Assembly: GCA_002748225.1 (NCBI GenBank)
Contig: PDRU01000108.1
Span: forward strand, 1-8,615
DNA length: 8,615 bases
Direction of reading: 5' to 3'
DNA from: Spirochaetales bacterium
GTDB taxonomy: Bacteria > Spirochaetota > Spirochaetia > DSM-2461
Below are positions 1 through 6,013 of the stretch, piece after piece. Every line of letters starts with the position of its first letter. Within the stretch, counting starts at the first letter, position 1. Below the pieces are notes generated by a model. The model was not told where the DNA came from and did no database searches. It saw only the letters and a list, made by a program, of their open reading frames with translations. The position numbers were made by a program, and so were the translations under genes.

Positions 1-689
1 GCTGTTCCCACAAGGCATGTACCGGTTCCTTCCAGGGTGTAGATGTTGGATTCTTCTCCCCGGGGATTAAAGCCTATGCCTTCGGCTATTTCTTCCCGGG
101 CAATGTCGGGTGTCTGGGTAAGTGTAAAACCGTGGCGGCGCAGAATGCTCAGAGCGTAGTGGGTCAGGGCCAGATCCAGCATAACGGCCTGGTTTTTCAG
201 AAAGTAGAATTTGCTTCCCGACACTTTGGCTCCGGCTTCAAAGTCTATGAGCTGGTGCTGTTCGGCCAGCTCGGTATGGTTTTTGGCCGGAAATGAAAAA
301 TGGACGGGTTCTCCCCAGCGGGCCACTTCCAGGTTGTCTTTTTCTTCTTTTCCCCGCGGAGCGTCAGGGTGGGCCATGTTGGGAATGAGCAGGGCCTGTT
401 CGCTGAGGGCGTTCTGAACTTCCGCGGAGCGGGATTCTTTTTGGGCAATGGCTTCTTTAAGTGATTTTCCTTCGGCAATGAGTTTCTGCCGTTTTTCCGG
501 TTCCAGACGGCCTTTCATGGCGGACGCGTTTTCATTCCGCTGACGGCGCAGATTGTCAATTTCGGTTATAAGACGGTTGCGTTCTTCATAGAGACGAAGC
601 AGGCCGTCCACATCGGCGGTCATGTTCCGGGCGGTAATATTGGCTTTTACCTCATCGGCGTTTTCTCTGATAAATTTCAAATCCAGCAT
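1..689 (-). CDS. serS: Seryl-tRNA synthetase, N-terminal part (runs off left edge)
   Basis: Cytoplasmic class II aminoacyl-tRNA synthetase that charges tRNA-Ser with serine using ATP. About 229 codons are visible, roughly the first half of a family usually 420-430 residues long; the 3' end lies outside the window. The protein opens MLDLKFIREN, the classic SerS start. The first ~110 residues are charged and helical (RLYEERNRLITEIDNLRRQR region) and match the long antiparallel coiled-coil arm that grips the tRNA long variable arm. The catalytic core follows, with a motif-1-like stretch ending in TPDIAREE and then GIGFNPRGEE and GTCLVGTA, where SerS normally reads LxGTAE. The start at 689 is supported by this N-terminal match; the sequence just upstream has no strong Shine-Dalgarno. 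It lies 68 bp downstream of the heptad-repeat gene on the same strand and may be read from the same transcript. Confidence 0.95.
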   Translation of the reverse strand, partial: MLDLKFIRENADEVKANITARNMTADVDGLLRLYEERNRLITEIDNLRRQRNENASAMKGRLEPEKRQKLIAEGKSLKEAIAQKESRSAEVQNALSEQALLIPNMAHPDAPRGKEEKDNLEVARWGEPVHFSFPAKNHTELAEQHQLIDFEAGAKVSGSKFYFLKNQAVMLDLALTHYALSILRRHGFTLTQTPDIAREEIAEGIGFNPRGEESNIYTLEGTGTCLVGT

Positions 690-757
690 AGCAGGTGTAT
701 TTTACCCGGAAGGGGCTGTAAACGGAAGCACCCGGGGCGGAGTCTGTTTTTTTGGCT

Positions 758-1219
758 TCAGCCGAGAAAATGATAGATGGACATAAGTGTTGTCAGCATA
801 ATGAAGCCGACTGTAATGGCTGTGAAAATCTGGCTGAAACGTTTGTCGACCTGTTCAAAGCGCTTGTCTATCAGTTCGAAACGTTTTTCTACCTGCTCAA
901 AGCGCTTATCAACCTGCTCGAAACGTTTGTCTATCAGTTCGAAACGTTTTTCTATCTGTTCAAAACGCTTGTCTACCTGTTCGAAACGTTTGTCTATCTG
1001 CTCAAAACGTTTGTCTACCTGCTCAAAGCGCTTCTCCATGTATTCGAATCCCTGCTTCATCAGGGCAAACTGCCTCTCCAGAGATTCTTCCACGCGGACA
1101 ATTCTTTCCCGTAAGTCCATTTCCCGCTCGCTTCCCATCCATTCATGGATATGGAGCCGGACGTAGTTGCCGAGAACTTCCAGTTGAGCGTCGTTTAATT
1201 GCATAACAGCCGTACTCAT
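758..1219 (-). CDS. Heptad-repeat coiled-coil protein with C-terminal membrane anchor
   Basis: 153 residues. The start at 1219 (MSTAVMQLND) is chosen over an in-frame ATG at 1303 because AGGAGG (1226-1231) sits 6 bases upstream. Residues 1-60 form a mixed, charged region (QLNDAQLEVLGNYVRLHIHEW, RERIVRVEESLERQ). Residues 63-125 are nine consecutive copies of KRFE(Q/L)(V/I)(D/E), with a degenerate tenth, KRFSQIF. F and V/I fall at the a and d positions of a heptad, so a long parallel coiled coil is expected. Residues about 131-149 (FTAITVGFIMLTTLMSIY) are a single hydrophobic segment close to the C-terminus, suggesting a tail-anchored, cytoplasm-facing oligomer. The architecture recalls the DUF1640/CCDC90-type proteins and the Borrelia Bdr repeat proteins, but I cannot show homology as opposed to shared low-complexity composition. 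Function unknown. It is divergent from the pantothenate kinase gene and upstream of serS. Confidence 0.85.
   Translation of the reverse strand: MSTAVMQLNDAQLEVLGNYVRLHIHEWMGSEREMDLRERIVRVEESLERQFALMKQGFEYMEKRFEQVDKRFEQIDKRFEQVDKRFEQIEKRFELIDKRFEQVDKRFEQVEKRFELIDKRFEQVDKRFSQIFTAITVGFIMLTTLMSIYHFLG
845..1033 (-). repeat. Nine 21-bp tandem repeats encoding KRFEQVD heptads, including a 63-bp duplication
   Basis: Nine in-frame 21-bp units encode protein residues 63-125. Three-unit blocks 845-907 and 908-970 are a second-level tandem duplication: I count 54 of 63 identical bases, with the middle 21-bp unit identical. The protein pattern (QxE, LID, QVD) repeats exactly, apart from V/I, in the two blocks. 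Most differences are third-position transitions (cgctt/cgttt, ctgctc/ctgttc). Because units are multiples of three, gain or loss of copies would keep the frame. Confidence 0.9.
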
Positions 1220-1225
1220 GTAATG

Positions 1226-1231
1226 CCTCCT
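1226..1231 (-). promoter_or_regulatory. Shine-Dalgarno AGGAGG that fixes the start of the heptad-repeat gene
   Basis: The minus-strand sequence AGGAGG lies 6 bases before the ATG at 1219. The alternative in-frame ATG at 1303 would add 28 residues (MSMPGKSIYV...) and has no comparable site, so 1219 is preferred. Confidence 0.8.
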
Positions 1232-1320
1232 GCATTCTATTACCAGTGCAAAGAGACATTCTGCTTTAATAATAACATAAATGCTTTTACCGGGCATAGA
1301 CATATTTCTGTAGATCTGCT

Positions 1321-1332
1321 GCCGGATCCGGC
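1321..1332. repeat. Perfect 12-bp palindrome GCCGGATCCGGC in the pantothenate kinase leader
   Basis: The palindrome lies in the 150-bp divergent region between the heptad-repeat gene and the pantothenate kinase gene, 37 bases before the kinase ATG, and is followed by TTATATTA. It could be a protein-binding site or a short RNA hairpin (4-bp stem, GATC loop). It also contains a BamHI-type GGATCC sequence, and chance is possible. No convincing -35/-10 pair was found in this intergenic region on either strand. Confidence 0.35.
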
Positions 1333-1369
1333 TTATATTAACTGCACGAGAGCGCGAAAGGATGGTCTA

Positions 1370-2194
1370 ATGATTATTGGAATTGATATCGGCGGTTCAA
1401 CGACGGATATTGTGGGTTTTGAAGGAAACAGCATTCTGCATCCCTGTACTGTGCGGGCTGACGATCCTGTTTCTTCAGCTGCCGGTGCTCTGGGACGTTA
1501 TTTGACGGAAACCGGCCATCAGCTGGATGATGTGGATACTCTGGCTGTAACAGGTGTCGGTGCCGGTGCCCTTTCTGATTCCCTTCTGGGACTGTCGGTT
1601 GTTAAAGTTACTGAATTTGAGGCTATCGGCGGCGGCGGAGTCTTTCTTACAGGTATTGAAAGCGCTGTTGTGGTGAGTCTGGGAACCGGAACGGCCATTG
1701 TTACGGTTGATAATGGGCAAATGTCTCATTGGGGCGGTACCGGTGTGGGCGGCGGAACTCTGATAGGCTTGTCCAAGGCACTCTTCGGTGTGTCGAATAT
1801 TGAAACCATTGCCCGGAAGGCCGCGGCCGGGCATCTGGACCGTGTGGATTTAAGTGTCGGGGATATTGCAACCCGTGTTATTCCCGGTTTGCCGGCGGAT
1901 ACCACAGCCGCTAATTTCGGCAAGATGTCCGACGACATAACGGATAACGATCTGGCCCTTGCCGTTGTAAATCTTGTGTGTGAAACAGTGGGAATGATTG
2001 CCGCCGGCGCTGCCGGCTCGGCCGGAAAAGATACCGTGGTTCTGGTGGGAAAGCTGGCTTCCTTTCCGGTTGCCGGAGAAGTTTTCAGAAAGCTCTCTGC
2101 CCTGAACGGCCTGAGGTACGTTGTATCGCCTCAGGCGTCTTTTGCGACAGCTGTCGGAGCGGCCGTTTCCGTATGGGAAGGAAAGCTGAAATAG
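1370..2194 (+). CDS. coaW: Type II pantothenate kinase (Fumble/eukaryotic-type PanK family)
   Basis: Phosphorylates pantothenate with ATP, the first step of coenzyme A synthesis, in the cytosol. 274 residues, the usual size for bacterial type II enzymes. It has the ASKHA fold: phosphate-1 loop IGIDIGGSTTD (residues 3-13), VTGVGAG (60-66), catalytic-type glutamate E82 in VTEFEAIGGGG, phosphate-2 loop SLGTGTA (103-109) and the diagnostic HWGGTGVGGGT (120-130) with GLSKAL. A late VLVGKLASFP segment matches the adenosine-binding region. The start at 1370 (MIIGIDIGG) is set by AAAGGA at 1357-1362, seven bases upstream; an in-frame extension to 1199 adds 57 residues of non-family sequence that overlaps the divergent gene. 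Type II bacterial enzymes are often poorly feedback-inhibited by CoA, but that cannot be judged here. It converges on pepF with a 3-bp gap. The assignment to a relative such as a BadF-type ATPase is much less likely. Confidence 0.9.
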   Translation: MIIGIDIGGSTTDIVGFEGNSILHPCTVRADDPVSSAAGALGRYLTETGHQLDDVDTLAVTGVGAGALSDSLLGLSVVKVTEFEAIGGGGVFLTGIESAVVVSLGTGTAIVTVDNGQMSHWGGTGVGGGTLIGLSKALFGVSNIETIARKAAAGHLDRVDLSVGDIATRVIPGLPADTTAANFGKMSDDITDNDLALAVVNLVCETVGMIAAGAAGSAGKDTVVLVGKLASFPVAGEVFRKLSALNGLRYVVSPQASFATAVGAAVSVWEGKLK

Positions 2195-2197
2195 CCT

Positions 2198-4009
2198 TTA
2201 TTCAGTGAGCTTCTGAAATTCCTTTACTAATGCGGCAAAGCGTTTGAGTGCGGCATTAACCGGTTCGGGCGAAGACATATCCACTCCGGCCAGTTTCAGC
2301 GATTCAAGGGGATAGCGGGAACCGCCTGATTTCAGGAAGTTTAAATAGTCTTCCCGTTCTTTTTCTCCGCCGTTGAGAACTTTCTGAGACAGGGCCATTG
2401 CCGCCGACAGGCCGGTAGCGTACTTGTACACGTAGAAGGCACGGTAGAAATGGGGAATGCGCAGTCCCTCAAGATCGCTTATTTCTTCAAAATTCATGGA
2501 CGGGCCGAAGTAGTCTTCCAGCAGCTGCCGGTATGCGGAACGCAGGCTGTCAACGGTCAGGGGAACGCCTGCCTCGGCCATGGCGTGGGTGTCACGTTCG
2601 AATTCAGCGAACATGGTCTGCCTATAAATGGTTGCGATAACATCGTCAATCTGTTTTCCCACCAGATAGGCCTGAAGCTTTTTGTCCTGATAGTTCTCCA
2701 TTAAATAGCGGGCCAGCAGCTGTTCGTTGAAAGTGGAAGCCACTTCCGCCTCGAAGATGGTGTAACTGTAGTGCGGAAAGGGGTTGTGGCGGACGCTGTA
2801 CCAGGAATGCATGGAATGTCCGCCCTCATGGATCATTGTAAATACATCCCGGAGAACGTTTTCCTTGAAGTTCATAAGGATGTAGGGTTCTCCGGTAAAC
2901 GAGCCGGCGCTGAAAGCCCCTGAGCGTTTACCCTTGTTTTCGTAGCGGTCGGCCCAGCGGCCGGAAAGACCGGAGTACAGAGTAGCGGCGTATTGGCTTC
3001 CCAGAGGCGCCACGGCTTTACATACGGTTTCTACAGCTTCTTCCCATGTATGGCGGATTTCCACTCCGTCTACCAGGGAAACGTAGACGTCCCACGGGCG
3101 GAGATCTCCGCTGATGTTCAGACGCTCTGCCCGCAGTTCATAGTATTGATGAAGGGCTGGAAGACCTGCACGGACGGAACTGATGAGGTTGTCGTACACT
3201 TCTTCGGGTACCTTGTCCGGGAAAAGTGCTTTGGCCCGGGCCGAAGAATAGCCCCGGACTTCCGCCATGTATTTGTTTCTGAGTACGCTGCCGGAATACA
3301 GGGATGCCAGTGTGTTTCTGTGTCCGTTGAACACGCCGTAAAATTTGCGGTAGGCTTCTTCCCGGATACTTCGGTCGGTATTGAGCATGAGGGCAGAGTA
3401 AGTGCTCTGGGTCAGCGGGATTGTACCGTTGGGTGTTTCAACACTGCCGAATTCCATGTCGGCATTGGTAAGGGCTTCAAATGCTTTGGAGGCTGTCTGT
3501 GCGGACTCAGCCTGTTTTGCCAGCAGATTTTCTTCTTTCTGACTCAGAACATGCGGCTTATAGCGCAGGAGTTTGGAAAGGGAAATGCGGAAATCATCCA
3601 AAAGGGGATTTTGCAGATACTTCTGCATTTTTGTGCTGTCTATGGATTGAATCTCAGGGTTTATCCAGCTTGTGGCGGCAGAAAAACGTGTTGTAACGTT
3701 CATGTAGCGTCCGTAAAGGGCCTGAACGGAGCCGTCGCCGATATCTTCGGAGTGGCGCAGCATAACGTAATAACCCAGTCTTTCATCAAGAAGTCCGAGC
3801 CGCTTTTCTATAAAATTCAGAGCTTCGGCCAGTTTCTCCGCGGATTCGCCAAGGGTGTTTTTGTATTGCTCTATTTCCGGAATTAATTGTTCCAGTTCAG
3901 CCAGCGCCTTTTCCCAGGCGGCATCGTTTTTAAAAAGAGCTTCAAGATTCCATGTATGTTCTTTGGGAACATCCCGTCTCAGTGGAACGGTGTTTGTCTT
4001 GTTGTTCAT
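2198..4009 (-). CDS. pepF: Oligoendopeptidase F (M3B zinc metallopeptidase)
   Basis: Cytosolic zinc endopeptidase that cleaves short peptides, contributing to peptide turnover and use. 603 residues, matching the PepF norm of about 600. The N-terminal region (RRDVPKEHTWNLEALF, residues 11-26) is the conserved PepF opening, followed by the helical N-terminal lobe. The zinc site is MIHEGGHSMHSW: H394 and H398 ligands and E395 the general base, with E422 in FEAEVASTFNE as the third ligand, 24 residues after H398. Downstream, the substrate-contact region IPHFYRAFYVYKYATGLSAA is intact. No signal peptide. Upstream lies 109 bp to the end of the PHP gene on the same strand; the last ~25 bases before ATG are AT-rich with no clear Shine-Dalgarno. 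I found no confident promoter or terminator in that gap, so it may have its own transcript or be a distal gene of the rex cluster. Confidence 0.96.
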   Translation of the reverse strand: MNNKTNTVPLRRDVPKEHTWNLEALFKNDAAWEKALAELEQLIPEIEQYKNTLGESAEKLAEALNFIEKRLGLLDERLGYYVMLRHSEDIGDGSVQALYGRYMNVTTRFSAATSWINPEIQSIDSTKMQKYLQNPLLDDFRISLSKLLRYKPHVLSQKEENLLAKQAESAQTASKAFEALTNADMEFGSVETPNGTIPLTQSTYSALMLNTDRSIREEAYRKFYGVFNGHRNTLASLYSGSVLRNKYMAEVRGYSSARAKALFPDKVPEEVYDNLISSVRAGLPALHQYYELRAERLNISGDLRPWDVYVSLVDGVEIRHTWEEAVETVCKAVAPLGSQYAATLYSGLSGRWADRYENKGKRSGAFSAGSFTGEPYILMNFKENVLRDVFTMIHEGGHSMHSWYSVRHNPFPHYSYTIFEAEVASTFNEQLLARYLMENYQDKKLQAYLVGKQIDDVIATIYRQTMFAEFERDTHAMAEAGVPLTVDSLRSAYRQLLEDYFGPSMNFEEISDLEGLRIPHFYRAFYVYKYATGLSAAMALSQKVLNGGEKEREDYLNFLKSGGSRYPLESLKLAGVDMSSPEPVNAALKRFAALVKEFQKLTE

Positions 4010-4118
4010 AAATGAATAATACCGGTTAAAGGAATAAATGACGAGAGATAAACAAAATGTTGATGGAGGGCCGGGTAAATGAGATGTAAATTATTTATGT
4101 TGTGCCGCGGAAGCCGTT

Positions 4119-4841
4119 TCAGCCGCGTTTGAAAACCGGTTCAACTTTTCCGCTGGCCAGGGCCTCTTTCAGTCCGTCAAAATTAAGCCGGGATGCTTCA
4201 AAAACAATGCGCCGCTGTCCCACGTGTTCCGGAAAATGAGCGTCGGAAGAAGCGGTTACAGTCCATGGAGCGGTTATGGACCTGTCCAGAGGTATGGTAC
4301 ATTCCACGCCTTCAAATGGGCCATCCGGAAGAAAACCCAGCTGGCCCAATGCTCCGAAGGCGGGCCGGTCAATATGGGCAGGAATCAGAATGCCTCCCCG
4401 GCTGCGGCACCACGGGCCCAGTTCATCCAGGGAAAGATTGGACGTGCCTATAATGAGCAGTTTTTCCAGCATCCCTTCAATTTCTTCGTCGGAATTTACC
4501 CATACCTGGTCGCCGAAGGATTCCGGATCAAAAGAGCCGGAATCCAGGGCTTCATAGATTTCATCTCCCGCTTTAAGGGCCGTTTCGGCAGACGCAAACA
4601 GGGTGAGAGCGTGAATTTCTTCACTGGTGGTTACTTCCATTCCGAAGAGCGGAACAATTCCCTCTCTGCGGCAGGCGTCGGCAAATGCCGGAGCATTCCT
4701 TGCGGTGTTGTGATCGGTAAGAGCGGCCATATCAAGGCCCGCTTCCCTGGCATGGCGGGCTATGGCTCTGGGCGAGGCGGACAAGTCGCCGCAGGGAGAA
4801 AGGCAGGAGTGGATGTGGAGATCGGCCTGAAACCGGGACAT
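4119..4841 (-). CDS. PHP-domain metal-dependent phosphoesterase
   Basis: 240 residues forming a complete PHP (polymerase and histidinol phosphatase) domain, a trinuclear-metal phosphoesterase fold. Metal-ligand motifs in order: DLHIHS (H9, H11), LTDHN (D43, H44), FGMEVT (E69), EIHALTLF (H77), IPAHIDRP (H156) and SSDAH (D200, H202). All appear intact, so it should be catalytically competent; the substrate is unknown. The segment from about 85 to 135 between motifs is an insert typical of this subfamily. It starts 3 bp after the stop of the DRTGG gene, with no separate strong Shine-Dalgarno, so translational coupling is likely. It is third in rex - DRTGG - PHP and sits beside the hydrogenase-type operon, an association I recall from several anaerobes. 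A nucleotide or nucleic-acid phosphatase role is possible but not shown. Confidence 0.9.
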   Translation of the reverse strand: MSRFQADLHIHSCLSPCGDLSASPRAIARHAREAGLDMAALTDHNTARNAPAFADACRREGIVPLFGMEVTTSEEIHALTLFASAETALKAGDEIYEALDSGSFDPESFGDQVWVNSDEEIEGMLEKLLIIGTSNLSLDELGPWCRSRGGILIPAHIDRPAFGALGQLGFLPDGPFEGVECTIPLDRSITAPWTVTASSDAHFPEHVGQRRIVFEASRLNFDGLKEALASGKVEPVFKRG

Positions 4842-4844
4842 GGA

Positions 4845-5177
4845 TTATTCTGAAAGAGCCTGGTGCAGCTTCCAGGAACAGTCAAATTGATTATCCGCAC
4901 TCACAAGTATTGGAATGTCTTCTTCCTTTGCGGCCTGGATCATATCTTCCGGGACCGGGCGGCTGGAGGCTACAAGGATGGCCGCCAAATCTTTCAGAGT
5001 GGCAACAGCTATGGTGTTTTTGTGTGCCTGAATTGTTATCAGGATGTCTCCGTCTTCAGCACGGGCCATTACATCGGAAAGAAGATCAGAGGTAAAACCT
5101 CCGGAAACCTCCCGGTCTTCCCAGCCGTCCCATGCCGAATTACATGAAAGTATTTCAGTCAGTTTTTTCAATGTCAT
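4845..5177 (-). CDS. DRTGG-domain small protein
   Basis: 110 residues, the usual size of stand-alone DRTGG proteins. The N-terminus MTLKKLTEILSC resembles the family start. A glycine-bearing loop (VSGGFTSDLLSDVMARA, residues 24-40) stands at the position of the name-giving motif, followed by GDILITIQAHKNTIAVATLKDLAAILVA (43-70), the strongest family signature, and AKEEDIPILVSADNQFDCSWKLHQAL (83-108). The DRTGG domain is also found in phosphotransacetylase and in CBS-domain proteins and is thought to be regulatory or ligand-binding. These stand-alone forms are sometimes labelled HPr-kinase-like, but no kinase P-loop is visible here. The Shine-Dalgarno GAGG overlaps the rex stop codon (minus strand TGAGG), and the gap to rex is only 10 bp, so it is cotranscribed and probably coupled. 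Exact function unknown. Confidence 0.85.
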   Translation of the reverse strand: MTLKKLTEILSCNSAWDGWEDREVSGGFTSDLLSDVMARAEDGDILITIQAHKNTIAVATLKDLAAILVASSRPVPEDMIQAAKEEDIPILVSADNQFDCSWKLHQALSE

Positions 5178-5187
5178 TTTTTATACC

Positions 5188-5859
5188 TCATCCCTCACAT
5201 GTATCTTCATCCGGACAATGCAGTGTATTAATGCCGGCCTGTTTATTCTTCTTGAGCGCATTCACCCGGAAAAGCAGATTTTCAATTTCCAGTCCGATAT
5301 TAACGTTCTGTATTATACAGTTATCCTGGCTTTTGAGCTCCACGGAAGCAAAATTTAATATTCCCTGGATACCTGCGCTGAGCAGCCTGTCTTTCAGTTC
5401 GGCAGCTGATGCGGCAGGTACAGTTAACAGCGCGGCCTTTACATTGTTGTCCTGAATATAGCTTTCCAGACTCTCCATCGGCAGGATGGGTATTCCTCCA
5501 ACGTTATTGTCCGAAGGGGCTATATCAAAACCGGCAGCAATACTGATGCCTTCCTGATTGAATTCCTTGTGGTTAAGCAGGGCTTTTCCCAGATTGCCGC
5601 ATCCAATAAGAATGGTTTGCTGGGCGTCATTGCTTCCAAGCTTTTCATTGATAAGTTCCAGCATGGTGTCAATATTGTATCCGCCCCGCCGGTTTCCCTG
5701 CATATCTATGCTGGCAAGATCTTTCCGTACAAGAGATGCCGACACTCCCAGTGCGTCACCGAGGTTGTTGGAAAATATTCTTCCAAGGCCCATTGTACGG
5801 AGCTGCATGAGAACCCGCTTGTATTTCATTAAACGCAGCATGAAGTCTTTTTGTTTCAT
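5188..5859 (-). CDS. rex: Redox-sensing transcriptional repressor Rex
   Basis: NADH/NAD+-responsive repressor of fermentation and hydrogen-metabolism genes; homodimer. 223 residues, slightly over the typical 205-220. A winged helix occupies residues ~10-62, with recognition-helix motif VSASLVRKDLASI (39-51) and wing GNRRGGYNI (55-63). The Rossmann domain begins ILIGCGNLGKALL (83-95), followed by AAGFDI (108-113) with D112 at the dinucleotide-ribose position. VPAASAAELKDRLLSAGIQGILNFA (147-171) and NVNIGLEIENLLFRV (185-199) match the family C-terminal dimer-swapped region. The usual SYFGxFG stretch after RKDL is replaced by ASIDMQG, and the tail carries C215 and C221. First gene of rex - DRTGG - PHP, divergent from hndA. 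An 18-bp Rex operator (5875-5892) sits 16 bp before its ATG, implying autorepression. No strong Shine-Dalgarno is evident. Confidence 0.95.
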   Translation of the reverse strand: MKQKDFMLRLMKYKRVLMQLRTMGLGRIFSNNLGDALGVSASLVRKDLASIDMQGNRRGGYNIDTMLELINEKLGSNDAQQTILIGCGNLGKALLNHKEFNQEGISIAAGFDIAPSDNNVGGIPILPMESLESYIQDNNVKAALLTVPAASAAELKDRLLSAGIQGILNFASVELKSQDNCIIQNVNIGLEIENLLFRVNALKKNKQAGINTLHCPDEDTCEG

Positions 5860-5874
5860 AATAACGTGATTTTA

Positions 5875-5892
5875 TTGTTACTTATTTCACAA
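5875..5892. promoter_or_regulatory. Rex operator, TTGTTA-CTTATT-TCACAA
   Basis: 18-bp imperfect palindrome matching the established Rex consensus TTGTGAAnnnnTTCACAA at 12 of 14 defined positions. It lies in the rex-hndA divergent intergenic region, between the -35 and -10 of the likely rex promoter, so Rex binding should block rex transcription. It is about 60 bp upstream of the proposed hndA -35, so an effect on hndA would need looping, a second site or a different start. Confidence 0.8.
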
Positions 5893-5902
5893 CAGTTGTC
5901 AA
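5875..5902 (-). promoter_or_regulatory. Candidate rex promoter
   Basis: Minus-strand TTGACA (5902-5897) is a perfect -35 hexamer. Sixteen bases later TAACAA (5880-5875) is a weak -10, three of six consensus bases; TAAAAT (5874-5869) is a better hexamer but the spacing of 22 is too long. The Rex operator fills the spacer and the -10. A second TTGACA on the same strand (5933-5928) has no good -10 partner. Confidence 0.4.
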
Positions 5903-5929
5903 GTTAGGCACTCCTAATGGCAATAAATG

Positions 5930-5954
5930 TCAATATTTCAGTAAAAAGTATTGA
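5930..5954. repeat. Inverted repeat TCAATATTT-N7-AAGTATTGA overlapping the hndA -35
   Basis: Nine-base arms (5930-5938 and 5946-5954) match at eight of nine positions across a 7-bp spacer, and the right arm includes the first four bases of the proposed hndA -35 TTGATA. Its placement suggests an operator. It does not match the Rex consensus, and the regulator is unknown. Confidence 0.45.
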
Positions 5955-5980
5955 TAAACAGGGTATAGTGGCATTATACT
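5951..5980 (+). promoter_or_regulatory. Candidate sigma-70-type promoter for the hnd operon
   Basis: TTGATA (5951-5956), 18-bp spacer, TATACT (5975-5980): each hexamer is one or two bases off consensus. Transcription would begin near 5987, giving a leader of about 27 bases with the Shine-Dalgarno GGAGG at 6005-6009. It is the best promoter-like pair seen in the window. Confidence 0.6.
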
Positions 5981-6004
5981 GATATCCATTCCATGTGTTT
6001 TGTC

Positions 6005-6009
6005 GGAGG
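6005..6009 (+). promoter_or_regulatory. Shine-Dalgarno GGAGG fixing the hndA start
   Basis: GGAGG lies 4 bases before the ATG at 6014. An in-frame ATG at 5993 (MCFVGGF...) places this site inside the coding sequence and has none of its own, so 6014 is preferred. Confidence 0.75.
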
Positions 6010-6013
6010 TTTT

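Noticed and set aside
744..765. GGCTGAAGCC hairpin beside a T-run at the end of the heptad-repeat gene as a terminator
   Set aside because: Read in the direction of transcription (minus), the hairpin is followed by A residues, not U, and the stem is only three to four bases.
845..1033. Regular short repeats suggesting a CRISPR array
   Set aside because: The 21-bp units are contiguous without unique spacers, lie in an open reading frame with a good Shine-Dalgarno, and encode coiled-coil heptads.
752..1166. Plus-strand reading frames of repeated LETFVYQFETFFYLF or KRLSTCSKRLS type
   Set aside because: They mirror the minus-strand heptad gene; the repeat opens all frames. The minus frame has the Shine-Dalgarno and a sensible coiled coil.
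1199..1369. 57-residue N-terminal extension of the pantothenate kinase
   Set aside because: It does not resemble the family and overlaps the divergent gene; the enzyme begins MIIGIDIGG at 1370 after a proper ribosome site.
2201..2217. TTCAG-N7-CTGAA inverted repeat between coaW and pepF as a bidirectional terminator
   Set aside because: Five-base AT-rich stem inside the pepF coding end without a U-tract.
2993..3886. 297-codon plus-strand frame inside pepF
   Set aside because: Antisense to a complete, motif-bearing oligoendopeptidase F; no recognisable domain.
4106..4127. CGCGG/CCGCG inverted repeat at the end of the PHP gene as a terminator
   Set aside because: Five-base stem, 12-base loop, and no U-run after it on the minus strand; too weak to call.
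4224..4853. 209-codon plus-strand frame inside the PHP gene
   Set aside because: Antisense shadow of a gene with all PHP metal motifs.
5889..5899. ACAACAGTTGT palindrome as a second Rex site
   Set aside because: It overlaps the right half of the main operator and lacks the 18-bp geometry and TTGTGA half-sites.
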